This document shows positions 6,419-14,145 of a stretch of DNA of 14,145 bases, piece by piece. The notes beneath the pieces were generated by a model. It ran no database searches and was not told the origin of the DNA. It was given only the letters and a program-made list of their open reading frames with translations. The first letter of the stretch is position 1. Every line of letters starts with the position of its first letter. The translations under genes were made by a program, and so were the position numbers. This DNA comes from a bacterium (GTDB lineage Bacteria > Patescibacteriota > Microgenomatia > Levybacterales > UBA12049): contig JAKAEF010000011.1 in the NCBI GenBank assembly GCA_021820025.1, positions 1 to 14,145 on the forward strand, written 5' to 3'.

Positions 6419-7283
6419 GATTATAGGTACTGGTTTAACCGGACTTGTTGGTTCCCGCATTGTAGAACTTTTACCCCAGTTTTCTTTTGAAAATATTAGT
6501 CGTTCAACTGGAGTTGATATTACAAAGAAAGAAATAGTTTTAGAAACAATCAAAAATTCATCTGCTTCTATCGTTTTACATATGGCTGCAAAAACAAATG
6601 TTGATGGGTGTGAGGCAGACAAGCAGTTTGGAGAAAACGGAGAAGCGTGGAAAATAAACGTTTTAGGGACAGCAAATATTGTAGAAGCATGTGAAAAAAC
6701 AGGGAAAAAATTAGTTTATATTTCAACCGATATGGTTTTCCCAGGAGATAAGCCGCTGGGGGAAACATACTCAGAAGAAGAAATGCCAAATCCTAAAAAT
6801 TGGTATGCAACCACAAAATATCAAGCAGAACGATTGGTTAGTGCGGCACAGACTCCAACTCTTATTATAAGAATTGCATACCCATATAGAGCAAATTTTG
6901 AAAAAAAAGAATATGTTAGGGTTTTTATTGATTTGTTAAAAAATCAAAAGGCAATAAAAGTAGTTGAAGATCATTATTTTACTCCAACATTTATAGATGA
7001 TATTCCTTTGGCACTTGATTTACTTTTAAAAACAAATCAAACTGGAATTTTCCATGTTGCAGGAAAAGAAGCAGTAAGTCCGTTTATAGTTGCGCAAAAA
7101 ATAGCAGAAATGTTTAATTTTGATAGTTCTTTAATAACAAAAACTACAAGAGAAGAATACTTTAAAAACAAGGCTATTAGGGGCTTTAATTTATCACTAA
7201 ATAATGATAAGATAGAAAAGCTTGGTATTTCTTTAACTTCCTTTTCTCAAGGACTAGAAGAAATAAAAAAACAACTTGTATGA
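6405..7283 (+). CDS. rmlD: RmlD-like dTDP-4-keto-6-deoxysugar reductase
   Basis: This is an extended-SDR protein of the RmlD superfamily, which reduces the C4 keto group of dTDP-4-keto-rhamnose to dTDP-L-rhamnose. From the ATG at 6405 it has 292 residues. GTGLTGLVG (8-16) is the nucleotide loop; STDMVF (107-112) and YATTK (134-138) supply the catalytic Ser/Thr, Tyr and Lys. INVLGTANIVEAC also fits RmlD. The loop differs from the common GxxGQLG of RmlD, and a few residues are added around 68-82, so the exact substrate is less sure than for rmlB. The reductase may act on a non-epimerised sugar, since no RmlC is encoded nearby. A GTG at 6372 is in frame, but it adds eleven residues ahead of the usual start and would overlap rmlB by 47 bases. 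The 3' end overlaps the next gene by ATGA. Confidence 0.8.
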   Translation: MDKNKIIGTGLTGLVGSRIVELLPQFSFENISRSTGVDITKKEIVLETIKNSSASIVLHMAAKTNVDGCEADKQFGENGEAWKINVLGTANIVEACEKTGKKLVYISTDMVFPGDKPLGETYSEEEMPNPKNWYATTKYQAERLVSAAQTPTLIIRIAYPYRANFEKKEYVRVFIDLLKNQKAIKVVEDHYFTPTFIDDIPLALDLLLKTNQTGIFHVAGKEAVSPFIVAQKIAEMFNFDSSLITKTTREEYFKNKAIRGFNLSLNNDKIEKLGISLTSFSQGLEEIKKQLV

Positions 7284-8596
7284 CAGTAACATTTGTAGGA
7301 CATGGATATGTAGGTCTTGTTACAGCAGCAGTTTTTGCAGATTTGGGCAATACTGTCTGGGTTATTGGACACACTCCTGAAAAAGTTGAAAACCTCAAAA
7401 ATGGTATTTTACCAATTTATGAACCAGGTCTTGAAGAAATTGTTAAAAGAAATGTAGCCGCAAAACGACTTTTGTTTACATTAGATTATAAGGAATCAAT
7501 TCCAAATTCCGATGTTGTCTTTATTGCAGTTGGGACACCACCAAAACCAACAGGAGAAGCAGATCTTTCTGTTGTATATGATGTTGCAGATAAAATTGGT
7601 AAGCATTTAGATGGCTACACCGTTGTTATTGTAAAAAGTACTGTTCCAGTTGGTACAAACAGAAAAGTTGAAGCAATGATACATAAAGTAAAACCAGAAA
7701 AAGCTATGTTTGATGTTGCTTCAGTCCCAGAATTCTTAAGAGAAGGACAAGCAATTGGTGATACACAACACCCAGATAGAATTGTTATTGGATCAGATTC
7801 TCAAAAAGCAAAAGATACATTAGTAGCACTTCATAAGCCAATTATTGAAAATAATGGAACAGATACTCATTTGGTGTTAACAACTTTAGAAACAGCAGAA
7901 ATGATTAAATATGCTGCTAATTCCTTCTTGGCAACAAAAATTAGTTTTGCCAATGCAATTGCACAATTATCTGAAAAAGTTGGAGCAAACGGTCCAGACG
8001 TATTACAAGCTGTTGGTCTTGACAGCAGAATCGGTCCAAAATTCTTAAATGCAGGAGCTGGATATGGAGGAAGTTGTTTCCCTAAAGATGTAAAAGCTCT
8101 TATTGCAATAGCTGACGGATATGGCTATGACTTTAAACTCCTTAAAGATGTAGAAGCAATTAATAAAGAAGCAATGCATGCAATTGAAGAAAAAGTACAA
8201 AAAGTTCTTAATGGATCAGTTGAAGGAAAAACAATTGCAGTTCTTGGATTGGCATTTAAACCAGACACAGATGATATGAGAGATGCTCCATCCAGAACCA
8301 TTATTCCAGCATTAATTAAAAAAGGTGCAACGGTAAAAGCTTTTGATCCTATTTCTATGGAGAATGCAAAACGATTACCAGAATTTAAAGGATTAACATT
8401 TGCCAAAAATGCGCAAGAAGCAGCAAAAGATGCAGATATTCTAGTTATTTTAACAGAATGGAACGAATTTAAACTGTTATCTCTTAAAGAAATTAAAAAA
8501 CTTCTTAAAAATCCTGTCATTATTGATGGAAGAAATATTTATACCCCTGAAGAAGCAAAGGCACTTGGCTTTACCTACATTGGAGTCGGTAGATGA
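7280..8596 (+). CDS. ugd: UDP-glucose 6-dehydrogenase
   Basis: The enzyme oxidises UDP-glucose twice to UDP-glucuronate. At 438 residues it is the usual bacterial size. The Rossmann loop is GHGYVG (7-12) and PIYEPGLEEIV is the family signature just after it. Lys210 in EMIKYAANSF and the catalytic Cys266 in GGSCFPKD are present, as is LGLAFKPDTDDMRDAPS in the C-terminal UDP-binding domain. At the end of the second strand the usual Asp that holds the NAD ribose is replaced: the sequence reads VIGHTPEKV (28-36), with Gly30-His31-Thr32. This is a pattern associated with NADP use in other Rossmann enzymes. The product feeds the UDP-xylose synthase three genes downstream. It overlaps the reductase before it and the rmd-like gene after it by ATGA. 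Confidence 0.95.
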   Translation: MTVTFVGHGYVGLVTAAVFADLGNTVWVIGHTPEKVENLKNGILPIYEPGLEEIVKRNVAAKRLLFTLDYKESIPNSDVVFIAVGTPPKPTGEADLSVVYDVADKIGKHLDGYTVVIVKSTVPVGTNRKVEAMIHKVKPEKAMFDVASVPEFLREGQAIGDTQHPDRIVIGSDSQKAKDTLVALHKPIIENNGTDTHLVLTTLETAEMIKYAANSFLATKISFANAIAQLSEKVGANGPDVLQAVGLDSRIGPKFLNAGAGYGGSCFPKDVKALIAIADGYGYDFKLLKDVEAINKEAMHAIEEKVQKVLNGSVEGKTIAVLGLAFKPDTDDMRDAPSRTIIPALIKKGATVKAFDPISMENAKRLPEFKGLTFAKNAQEAAKDADILVILTEWNEFKLLSLKEIKKLLKNPVIIDGRNIYTPEEAKALGFTYIGVGR

Positions 8597-9546
8597 AAAA
8601 AGTTTTAATAACAGGAATTTCCGGTTTTGCAGGTAGTTTTTTAGCAGAATATTTACTAGAACAAGGGTATTCTGTCTCAGGAACAGTTTTAAGTGGCACA
8701 ACTTCTCCTAATATTTCCCACATTGCAGACAAGTTGCAATTATTTTCTGTTAATCTTTTAGAAAAAGAATCTGTTGAAAAAATTGTTGCAGATAGTAAGC
8801 CAGATGAAATTTATCATTTAGCCGCCCTTACTTCTCCTGCAAAAAGTTTTGAAAATCCGCAAGAAACTATTATGAATAATGTGATTGCAGAAATGAATAT
8901 TTTTGAAGCAGTTAAAAAATCAGGTAATTTATCCAAAATCCTTATTACTTCCTCTGCAGAAGTCTATGGAATGGTATCAGAAAAAGATTTACCAATAAAC
9001 GAACAAACTCCTCTTATGCCTGGCAGCCCTTATGCGGTTTCTAAAATTACTCAAGATTTTTTAGCTCTGCAATATTTTCTTTCGGCAAAAATTCCCGTTA
9101 TTCGTGTTAGACCGTTTAATCATATTGGTCCAAGACAAGCCCCTGCTTTTGTTGTTGCCAGATTTGCCAGTCAAATAGCAAATATAGAAAAAGGAAGTGC
9201 AGAGCCCGTTCTTAAGGTTGGGAATTTATCTGCAAAGCGAGATTTTACCGATGTGAGAGATATTGTTAAAGGGTATGTTGCATTAATGCAAAAAGGGACT
9301 ATGGGAGAGGCATACAATATAGGAAGTGGTGTTTCCTATAAAATTGAAGATATTTTAAATAAATTACTCTCTCTAAGTACTATTAAAGTAAAAGTAGAAG
9401 TTGATCAATCGGTATTTAGACCGGTTGATGTACCAGATTTAGTTTGTGATATTACCAAAATTAAAAACCAAACTGGTTGGCAACCAACAATTTCATTAGA
9501 CGAAACATTAAAAGATACGCTAGACTATTGGAGAAAGATTGTTTAA
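8593..9546 (+). CDS. rmd: GDP-4-keto-6-deoxy-D-mannose reductase (Rmd-like SDR)
   Basis: This extended SDR most resembles Rmd, which reduces the GDP-4-keto-6-deoxymannose made by Gmd to GDP-D-rhamnose. The 317 residues start with GISGFAG (8-14). The catalytic set is Ser120/Ser121 in TSSAEVYG and Tyr147/Lys151 in YAVSK. RPFNHIGPRQ (173-182) and the later VGNLSAKRDFTDVRDIV match the Rmd substrate region closely. The partner Gmd is the next gene. Alternative products of this SDR group, such as GDP-6-deoxytalose, cannot be excluded from sequence. TGGAG seven bases before the ATG is a fair ribosome-binding site inside the end of ugd. The stop precedes a 31-base gap, the largest gap within the operon. 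Confidence 0.8.
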   Translation: MKKVLITGISGFAGSFLAEYLLEQGYSVSGTVLSGTTSPNISHIADKLQLFSVNLLEKESVEKIVADSKPDEIYHLAALTSPAKSFENPQETIMNNVIAEMNIFEAVKKSGNLSKILITSSAEVYGMVSEKDLPINEQTPLMPGSPYAVSKITQDFLALQYFLSAKIPVIRVRPFNHIGPRQAPAFVVARFASQIANIEKGSAEPVLKVGNLSAKRDFTDVRDIVKGYVALMQKGTMGEAYNIGSGVSYKIEDILNKLLSLSTIKVKVEVDQSVFRPVDVPDLVCDITKIKNQTGWQPTISLDETLKDTLDYWRKIV

Positions 9547-9549
9547 AAT
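9521..9549 (+). promoter_or_regulatory. Possible internal promoter before gmd
   Basis: TAGACT (9521-9526, four of six to TTGACA) and TAAAAT (9544-9549, five of six to TATAAT) are separated by 17 bases. The predicted start near 9556 gives a leader of about 20 bases ahead of the gmd ATG, with no Shine-Dalgarno. AT-rich DNA gives such matches often, but this one falls in the only sizeable gap of the sugar operon. Confidence 0.35.
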
Positions 9550-9577
9550 ATATTCTAGGTTCGATTAGTACATAAAA

Positions 9578-10546
9578 ATGAAAAAAGCATTAATTACCGG
9601 AATTACAGGACAAGATGGTTCTTATTTAGCAGAACTTCTTTTATCTAAAGGCTACAAAGTTTATGGCATGATTCGCCGGCTTAGCGTTCCAAATTTAGAA
9701 AATATTAGGCATATTATGGATAAAATAGAACTTTTATCCGGAGATTTATTAGATCAAGGGTCATTAATCGATGTTGTTAGAGAATCAGATCCTGATGAAG
9801 TATACAATTTGGCTGCACAATCATTTGTTAAAGCATCTTGGGGGCAACCAGTTTTAACCGGTGAATTTACCGGTCTTTCAGTAACCAGAATGCTTGAAGC
9901 AGTTAGAATTATCAAACCATCTGCACGTTTTTATCAGGCATCTTCATCTGAAATGTTTGGAAAAGTTACCGAAACCCCACAAAAAGAAACAACAAGATTA
10001 TATCCACGAAGTCCATATGGTGTTGCAAAAGTATATGGGCACTACATAACTGTAAACTATAGAGAAAGTTATAACATGTTTGCATGCTCGGGGATCTTAT
10101 TCAATCATGAATCTCCACGAAGAGGAGAAGAATTTGTGACTAGAAAAATTTCAAAAGCAGTTGCAAGAATTGCACTTGGAAAGCAAGATAAATTGGAACT
10201 TGGAAATTTAGATGCAAAACGAGATTGGGGATATGCAAAAGATTATGTTGAGGCAATGTGGCTTATGCTTCAGCAAGAGAAAGCAGATGATTATGTTATT
10301 GCAACAGGTGAAACACATAGTATTGCAGATTTCTTAGAGCTTGCATTCAATGTTGCAGGAGTTTCTGATTGGCAAAAATATATTTCAGCAAATCATCCAA
10401 AACATGTTAGACCAGCAGAAGTAGATTTGCTAATTGGTGATGCAAGTAAAGCAAAAAATATTCTTGGTTGGACTCCAAAAACTTCTTTTAAAGAATTAGT
10501 TGAGATAATGGTAAAAGCAGATCTTGAAAGGGAAAAGAATTCGTAA
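9578..10546 (+). CDS. gmd: GDP-mannose 4,6-dehydratase (Gmd)
   Basis: Gmd converts GDP-D-mannose to GDP-4-keto-6-deoxy-D-mannose, using bound NADP. The assignment rests on GITGQDGSYLAELLL (8-22), the RRLSVPNLENI segment that in this family contacts the cofactor phosphate, ASSSEMFGK (about 121-129), Tyr147/Lys151 in YGVAK, and FNHESPRRGEEFVTRKI, which is specific to Gmd. The catalytic Thr of the E. coli enzyme (in STSE) corresponds to Ser123 here (SSSE), with Glu125 kept; Ser can do the same job. At 322 residues it is at the short end of the family. With the preceding rmd-like gene it forms a two-step path to GDP-D-rhamnose. No fucose synthase (Fcl) is seen. The gap to the next start is three bases. 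Confidence 0.95.
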   Translation: MKKALITGITGQDGSYLAELLLSKGYKVYGMIRRLSVPNLENIRHIMDKIELLSGDLLDQGSLIDVVRESDPDEVYNLAAQSFVKASWGQPVLTGEFTGLSVTRMLEAVRIIKPSARFYQASSSEMFGKVTETPQKETTRLYPRSPYGVAKVYGHYITVNYRESYNMFACSGILFNHESPRRGEEFVTRKISKAVARIALGKQDKLELGNLDAKRDWGYAKDYVEAMWLMLQQEKADDYVIATGETHSIADFLELAFNVAGVSDWQKYISANHPKHVRPAEVDLLIGDASKAKNILGWTPKTSFKELVEIMVKADLEREKNS

Positions 10547-10549
10547 TGT

Positions 10550-11515
10550 ATGCAGACAGTATGGATAGCAGGCGGGGCAGGTTTTATAGGCTCACATCTT
10601 TCTGAGCATCTTCTTAACAATGGTTTTCAAGTCATTTGTTTGGACAATTTTATTACAAGTGGTGAAGAAAATATTTCTCATTTAAAAGACAATCCAAATT
10701 TCACGTTTATCCACCAAAATATTATTGATTTTCCCCTAATAGAATCAAAAAAATTACCAAAACCGAATTTTATTTTTCATTTAGCTTCTCCAGCTTCGCC
10801 AAATAAACATAGTAAAAGAAGTTATATTGCCTATCCAATAGAAACATTACAAGTTAATTCCTTGGGCACATATAACTTATTAGAAGCTGCAAAAAATGCC
10901 AATGCTAGATTTTTATTTGCATCAACATCCGAAATTTATGGAGATCCAAATATTTCTCCACAACCAGAAACTTATTTTGGAAATGTTAATCCAAACGGAG
11001 TCAGGTCTGTTTATGATGAAGGAAAACGATTTGGAGAAGCTATTACTATGGCATATGTAAGAAAGTTTAATCTTGATGCTCGGATGGCTCGTATTTTTAA
11101 TACCTATGGACCTAAAATGCAAATAGATGATGGGCGTGTTGTTTCTAACTTTATCATAGAGGCACTAAAAGGAGAACCTTTAACGGTATATGGTAAAGGT
11201 GAACAGACAAGAAGTTTTTGTTATGTTTCAGATATGGTAGAAGGATTAACACGGCTTATGATGCATGATGGAATTCCGGGAGCAGTTATTAATCTTGGGA
11301 ATCCAATAGAGAAAAAAATTGTAGAATTCGCTACAATAGTTAAAGAGCTAACAAAAACGACATCAGAAATTGTTTTTGAAGAACTGCCAGAAGATGATCC
11401 AAAGCAGCGAAGACCAGATATAACCCGTGCCAAAGAAATTCTTCGCTGGGAACCATCAGTTTCTTTAACAGAAGGCTTAGAAAAAACGATTGCATATTTT
11501 AAACAAGTCATATGA
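10550..11515 (+). CDS. uxs: UDP-glucuronate decarboxylase (UDP-xylose synthase)
   Basis: Uxs is an NAD-dependent extended SDR that decarboxylates UDP-glucuronate to UDP-xylose. The family pattern is nearly complete: GGAGFIG (8-14), HLASPASP, STSEIYGDP (125-133), VNPNGVRSVYDEGKR with Tyr155 and Lys159, RIFNTYGPKM, DGRVVSNFI and TVYGKGEQTRSF with Arg221. The 321-residue length is that of the soluble bacterial form without a membrane anchor. Its substrate is the product of the UDP-glucose dehydrogenase encoded upstream in the same operon. A different-frame ATG at 10546 overlaps the gmd stop but does not lead into this gene; the ATG at 10550 does. The 3' end overlaps the glycosyltransferase gene by ATGA. 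Confidence 0.94.
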   Translation: MQTVWIAGGAGFIGSHLSEHLLNNGFQVICLDNFITSGEENISHLKDNPNFTFIHQNIIDFPLIESKKLPKPNFIFHLASPASPNKHSKRSYIAYPIETLQVNSLGTYNLLEAAKNANARFLFASTSEIYGDPNISPQPETYFGNVNPNGVRSVYDEGKRFGEAITMAYVRKFNLDARMARIFNTYGPKMQIDDGRVVSNFIIEALKGEPLTVYGKGEQTRSFCYVSDMVEGLTRLMMHDGIPGAVINLGNPIEKKIVEFATIVKELTKTTSEIVFEELPEDDPKQRRPDITRAKEILRWEPSVSLTEGLEKTIAYFKQVI

Positions 11516-12672
11516 AAATTTTTATTGTTCCTGCAACATACAACGAAAAAGATAATATTGAAAAATTTATTATTACCCTTGAAGAAGAAGTTTTCCCAAA
11601 GATTAAAAACCACGAAATGCATATTTTAGTTGCAGATGATAATTCTCCCGATGGAACTGGCGAAATCGTTAAAAAGTTAATGAAAAAATATAAAAATCTT
11701 GGCATTAACCAGGGACCGAAAAAAGGATTAGGTGCAGCCTATGTTAGGGCAATGGGTTATGCCATAGAAAAAGAAGGAGCAGATGTTGTTGTTAGTATTG
11801 ATGCGGATTTTCAGCATGATTTATTAAAGATTCCTGCATTTATTGAAAAAATAGATAAAGGTTACGATGTTGTTATAGGAACCCGTTACAGTGATGGGGG
11901 ATCAATTCCTGAAAATTGGCCAGTTCAGCGAAAAATATTTTCTGTTGTCGCAAATTTATTTGTCAGAAGTGTTTTTATGCGGTTTAACATTCATGACTGG
12001 ACAGGAGGATTTAGAGCAATTAGAAAAGAAGTTTTTGAAAAAGAAAAAGAAGAAATGAAAGAATTTAATGGATATATTTTCCAAATTGCGTTTCTTCATA
12101 AGGCTGTTAGAGATGGGTTTACAATTGGAGAAGTTCCTTTCCATTTTTCCGACAGAACACTAGGGAGTTCTAAAATTGCACCACTTAGTTATATTATGAA
12201 TGTTGTTTGGTTTGTTATTACAACCAGAATAAAAGAAATAGCAACCGGAAGTTTTGGAAAATTTTTAGTAGTTGGAGGTATTGGATTTGTACTTAATGCA
12301 GTTATACTTAAAATACTTCATGATACATATAAAATTGATCCATTTTTTGCAAATTTGGTTGGAGCTGCTGTCGCAATTTTTTCAAATTATAATTTAAACA
12401 ACATCTGGACATTTAAAGAGCATAAAATTCATGGGATGGTTCAATACCTGTGGAAAATGGTGCAATTTTATGCGACCTCTGTTTTTGGAGTTGTATTTAT
12501 TCAATCAGGTGTAATTTTTATTGGAGACAAGATTATTGGGCCAGATATCATTTTCCATTTTGGACCAGTTGCTATTAGATACTACATGATTTACTTTGTT
12601 CTCGGGACAGGTTTATTATTAATCTGGAATTTCTTTATTTACAGCAAATTTATTTGGAAAAAGAAAAAATAA
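11512..12672 (+). CDS. DPM1-like polyprenyl-phosphate glycosyltransferase fused to GtrA domain
   Basis: The protein has two parts. Residues 1 to about 240 are a family-2 glycosyltransferase of the dolichol/polyprenol-phosphate mannosyltransferase (DPM1) type: VPATYNEKDNI at the start, DDNSPDGTG (about 43-51), the metal-binding DAD at 97-99 in SIDADFQHD, GTRYSDGG, WTGGFRA and SDRTLGSSK. Residues 246 to about 382 are a GtrA-like domain with four membrane helices, starting GSFGKFLVVGGIG and including FSNYNLNNIWTF. DPM1 enzymes put a hexose from an NDP-sugar on polyprenyl phosphate on the inner face, and GtrA-type proteins are thought to flip the product. The fusion would do both. Mannose or glucose is the most likely sugar, but this is not resolved. 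The GT-C enzyme that could use the lipid-linked sugar is encoded 12 bases downstream. Confidence 0.92.
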   Translation: MKIFIVPATYNEKDNIEKFIITLEEEVFPKIKNHEMHILVADDNSPDGTGEIVKKLMKKYKNLGINQGPKKGLGAAYVRAMGYAIEKEGADVVVSIDADFQHDLLKIPAFIEKIDKGYDVVIGTRYSDGGSIPENWPVQRKIFSVVANLFVRSVFMRFNIHDWTGGFRAIRKEVFEKEKEEMKEFNGYIFQIAFLHKAVRDGFTIGEVPFHFSDRTLGSSKIAPLSYIMNVVWFVITTRIKEIATGSFGKFLVVGGIGFVLNAVILKILHDTYKIDPFFANLVGAAVAIFSNYNLNNIWTFKEHKIHGMVQYLWKMVQFYATSVFGVVFIQSGVIFIGDKIIGPDIIFHFGPVAIRYYMIYFVLGTGLLLIWNFFIYSKFIWKKKK

Positions 12673-12675
12673 GGG
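12671..12675 (+). promoter_or_regulatory. Ribosome-binding site of the GT-C gene
   Basis: AAGGG overlaps the stop codon of the GT2-GtrA gene and is nine bases before the ATG at 12685. It supports that start and points to re-initiation by terminating ribosomes. Confidence 0.5.
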
Positions 12676-12684
12676 CTTCTTATT

Positions 12685-14145
12685 ATGAAAAAATGGTTTC
12701 CACGAGTATTATTAGCGCTCATTCTCATTTTTGCTGCATTTTTACGGTTGTATAGAATAGAAGATTACATGACCTTTCTGGGAGATGAGGGTCGAGATGT
12801 ATTAGTTGTTTACAATATACTTCATGGACATTTAACTCTTTTAGGACCTACTTCAAGTGTTGGAGGATTTTTCTTAGGACCAATTTATTACTACTTTATG
12901 GCTCCATTTCTTTTACTTTTTAATTATAATCCCGTTGGCCCGGCAGTTATGGTTGCACTTTTTGGCATTTTTACTGTTTGGTTTGTATATAAAATTGGCA
13001 GTGAATTTTTTAATAAAGCAACTGGGTTAGTTGCAGCATTTTTATTTTCTATCTCTCCAATTGTTATTGCTTACTCCCGGTCATCCTGGAATCCAAATCT
13101 TATGCCTATTTTTACATTGTTTACTCTTTATTCAGTTTATAAAGGTTTACAAGCAAACAAAAATAGATATTTTGTTTTAGCTGGTATTTTACTTGGCATT
13201 TTAATGCAATTACATTATTTATCTGTATTTGTTGCTGCAATTATTGTTGTCTATGTTGCAGTAATTCATATTATTTTAAATAATCAAAAAAAGAATAGTA
13301 TTTTTTTAAAAACCTTGCAAACAGTTGTTAAACAAATAGGACTTGGTATTGCTGGATTCGTGATTGGATGGTCGCCGTTTTTAGCATTTGAAGTAAGACA
13401 TGGATTCCCAAATATTATTAGTATTACAAAATTTGTTTTTAGTTCTCCTGATGTTAGTGCTACTGGAAATTATTTTTCAATAATCCAGGATGTATTTTTT
13501 AGATTATTTGGGCGATTGGCAACAGATTTCCCTCCTCCAGAACAAGTTTCATTACAGGCTCATACAAACATTGCTATTTGGTATGGATTAACATTTGTAT
13601 TAGGTCTTTTTAGTGCTATAGTTTTTATTTGGCAATTTGCAAAAATTTGGAAAGAAAAAAATACGAAATTTTTGCAATATACACTTATTGCTGTTTGGTT
13701 TGGTTTAGGTGTGCTGCTATTCGGATTTTATAAGAAGAATATTTATGATTATTATTTTGCATTTTTATTCCCAGCACCTTTTTTGCTTATTGCTAATTTT
13801 ATTGTTTTTTTATGGAAACAAAAAATATTTACAAAAATTTTTGCAATAATAATTTTTATTACTCTTGCATATATGAATTTACGGGCAATGCCATTTTTTT
13901 CCTCACCCAACAAACAACTTGCGCAAATGAGAGAAATTGCATCTTTTGTTTTATCTAAAACAGGAAATCAGCCCTATAATTTTGCTCTCGTAACAGGAGG
14001 AAATTCTGACTTTGCATATAGGTATTTCTTTACGGTTTGGGGTCATCCTCCAGTTACTATAGAAAATACCGCTATTGATCCGCAGAGGAAATCTGTTACC
14101 AATCAGCTACTTATTGTTTGTGAATCAGAGCCTTGTGCCCCCCTT
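12685..14145 (+). CDS. GT-C integral-membrane glycosyltransferase (ArnT/PMT-like), 3' end cut off
   Basis: This frame is open for 487 codons to the window end, so the gene is partial. It starts MKKWFPRVLL and has about ten hydrophobic segments. The first long loop carries FLGDEGRDV with Asp34-Glu35, the acidic pair expected in the catalytic loop of GT-C enzymes of the PMT/ArnT type, followed by LGPIYYYFMAP. A run FSISPIVIAYSRSSWNPN is also typical of this group. Such enzymes take a sugar from a polyprenyl-phosphate carrier and move it to a lipid, protein or glycan on the outer face. The C-terminal soluble part begins near residue 430 and reaches LLIVCESEPC at the edge; only a few dozen residues are probably missing. 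The DPM1-GtrA gene just upstream is the likely donor source. The acceptor is unknown. Confidence 0.85.
   Translation, partial: MKKWFPRVLLALILIFAAFLRLYRIEDYMTFLGDEGRDVLVVYNILHGHLTLLGPTSSVGGFFLGPIYYYFMAPFLLLFNYNPVGPAVMVALFGIFTVWFVYKIGSEFFNKATGLVAAFLFSISPIVIAYSRSSWNPNLMPIFTLFTLYSVYKGLQANKNRYFVLAGILLGILMQLHYLSVFVAAIIVVYVAVIHIILNNQKKNSIFLKTLQTVVKQIGLGIAGFVIGWSPFLAFEVRHGFPNIISITKFVFSSPDVSATGNYFSIIQDVFFRLFGRLATDFPPPEQVSLQAHTNIAIWYGLTFVLGLFSAIVFIWQFAKIWKEKNTKFLQYTLIAVWFGLGVLLFGFYKKNIYDYYFAFLFPAPFLLIANFIVFLWKQKIFTKIFAIIIFITLAYMNLRAMPFFSSPNKQLAQMREIASFVLSKTGNQPYNFALVTGGNSDFAYRYFFTVWGHPPVTIENTAIDPQRKSVTNQLLIVCESEPCAPL

Noticed and set aside
6185..6622. Long minus-strand open frame across the rmlB/rmlD junction
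   Set aside because: It is antisense to two clearly conserved genes, has no ribosome-binding site and encodes no recognisable motif. The same applies to the minus-strand frames at 8125-8520 and 11221-11622.
1..14145. CRISPR arrays, tRNA or rRNA genes, insertion sequences, recoded stops
   Set aside because: I saw no spaced direct repeats, cloverleaf-like sequence, transposase motif or in-frame stop inside a conserved gene.

Overview
The window is AT-rich and very densely coded. Every gene is on the plus strand, most junctions are ATGA overlaps or gaps of a few bases, and UGA is used as an ordinary stop. The protein set suggests a bacterium of the Candidate Phyla Radiation (Patescibacteria), most likely the Microgenomates lineage. 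It includes a half-length TsaB, a CAP-domain protein with extra membrane helices, a coiled-coil/C39-like secreted protein and a run of short nucleotide-sugar enzymes. The lineage call is inference from gene style; there is no rRNA or other marker here.

Region 1 (about 27-1390) holds one secreted protein with a CwlO-like coiled coil and a C39-like papain-fold domain. Two hairpins follow, the second being a good intrinsic terminator. Region 2 (1425-2970) starts with a small single-helix membrane protein that looks like the C-terminal end of a larger surface protein. Overlapping genes tsaE, tsaC and tsaB then supply three of the four bacterial proteins for the t6A37 tRNA modification. Region 3 (2968-4123) opens with an extended -10 promoter whose predicted start site falls on the next ATG. 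It carries a membrane-anchored CAP-domain protein and a small His-rich three-helix membrane protein.

Region 4 (4120-12672) is a nucleotide-sugar and glycan operon: rmlA, a Nudix hydrolase, rmlB, an rmlD-like reductase, UDP-glucose dehydrogenase, an rmd-like reductase, gmd, a UDP-xylose synthase, and a DPM1-like glycosyltransferase fused to a GtrA membrane domain. Region 5 (12685 to the end) is the start of a GT-C (ArnT/PMT-like) integral-membrane glycosyltransferase cut by the window edge.

Taken together, the operon should turn glucose-1-phosphate into dTDP-4-keto-6-deoxyglucose and a reduced product. It should also turn UDP-glucose into UDP-glucuronate and UDP-xylose, and GDP-mannose into GDP-4-keto-6-deoxymannose and probably GDP-D-rhamnose. 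The GT2-GtrA protein would charge and flip a polyprenyl-phosphate sugar, and the GT-C enzyme would use such a donor outside the membrane. Points worth a second look are the missing RmlC with a Nudix gene in its slot, an NADP-like motif in the UDP-glucose dehydrogenase, the leaderless-type promoter, the half-size TsaB and the truncated-looking 83-residue protein. I found no CRISPR array, tRNA, rRNA, insertion sequence or phage gene, and no gene-free stretch longer than about 110 bases.
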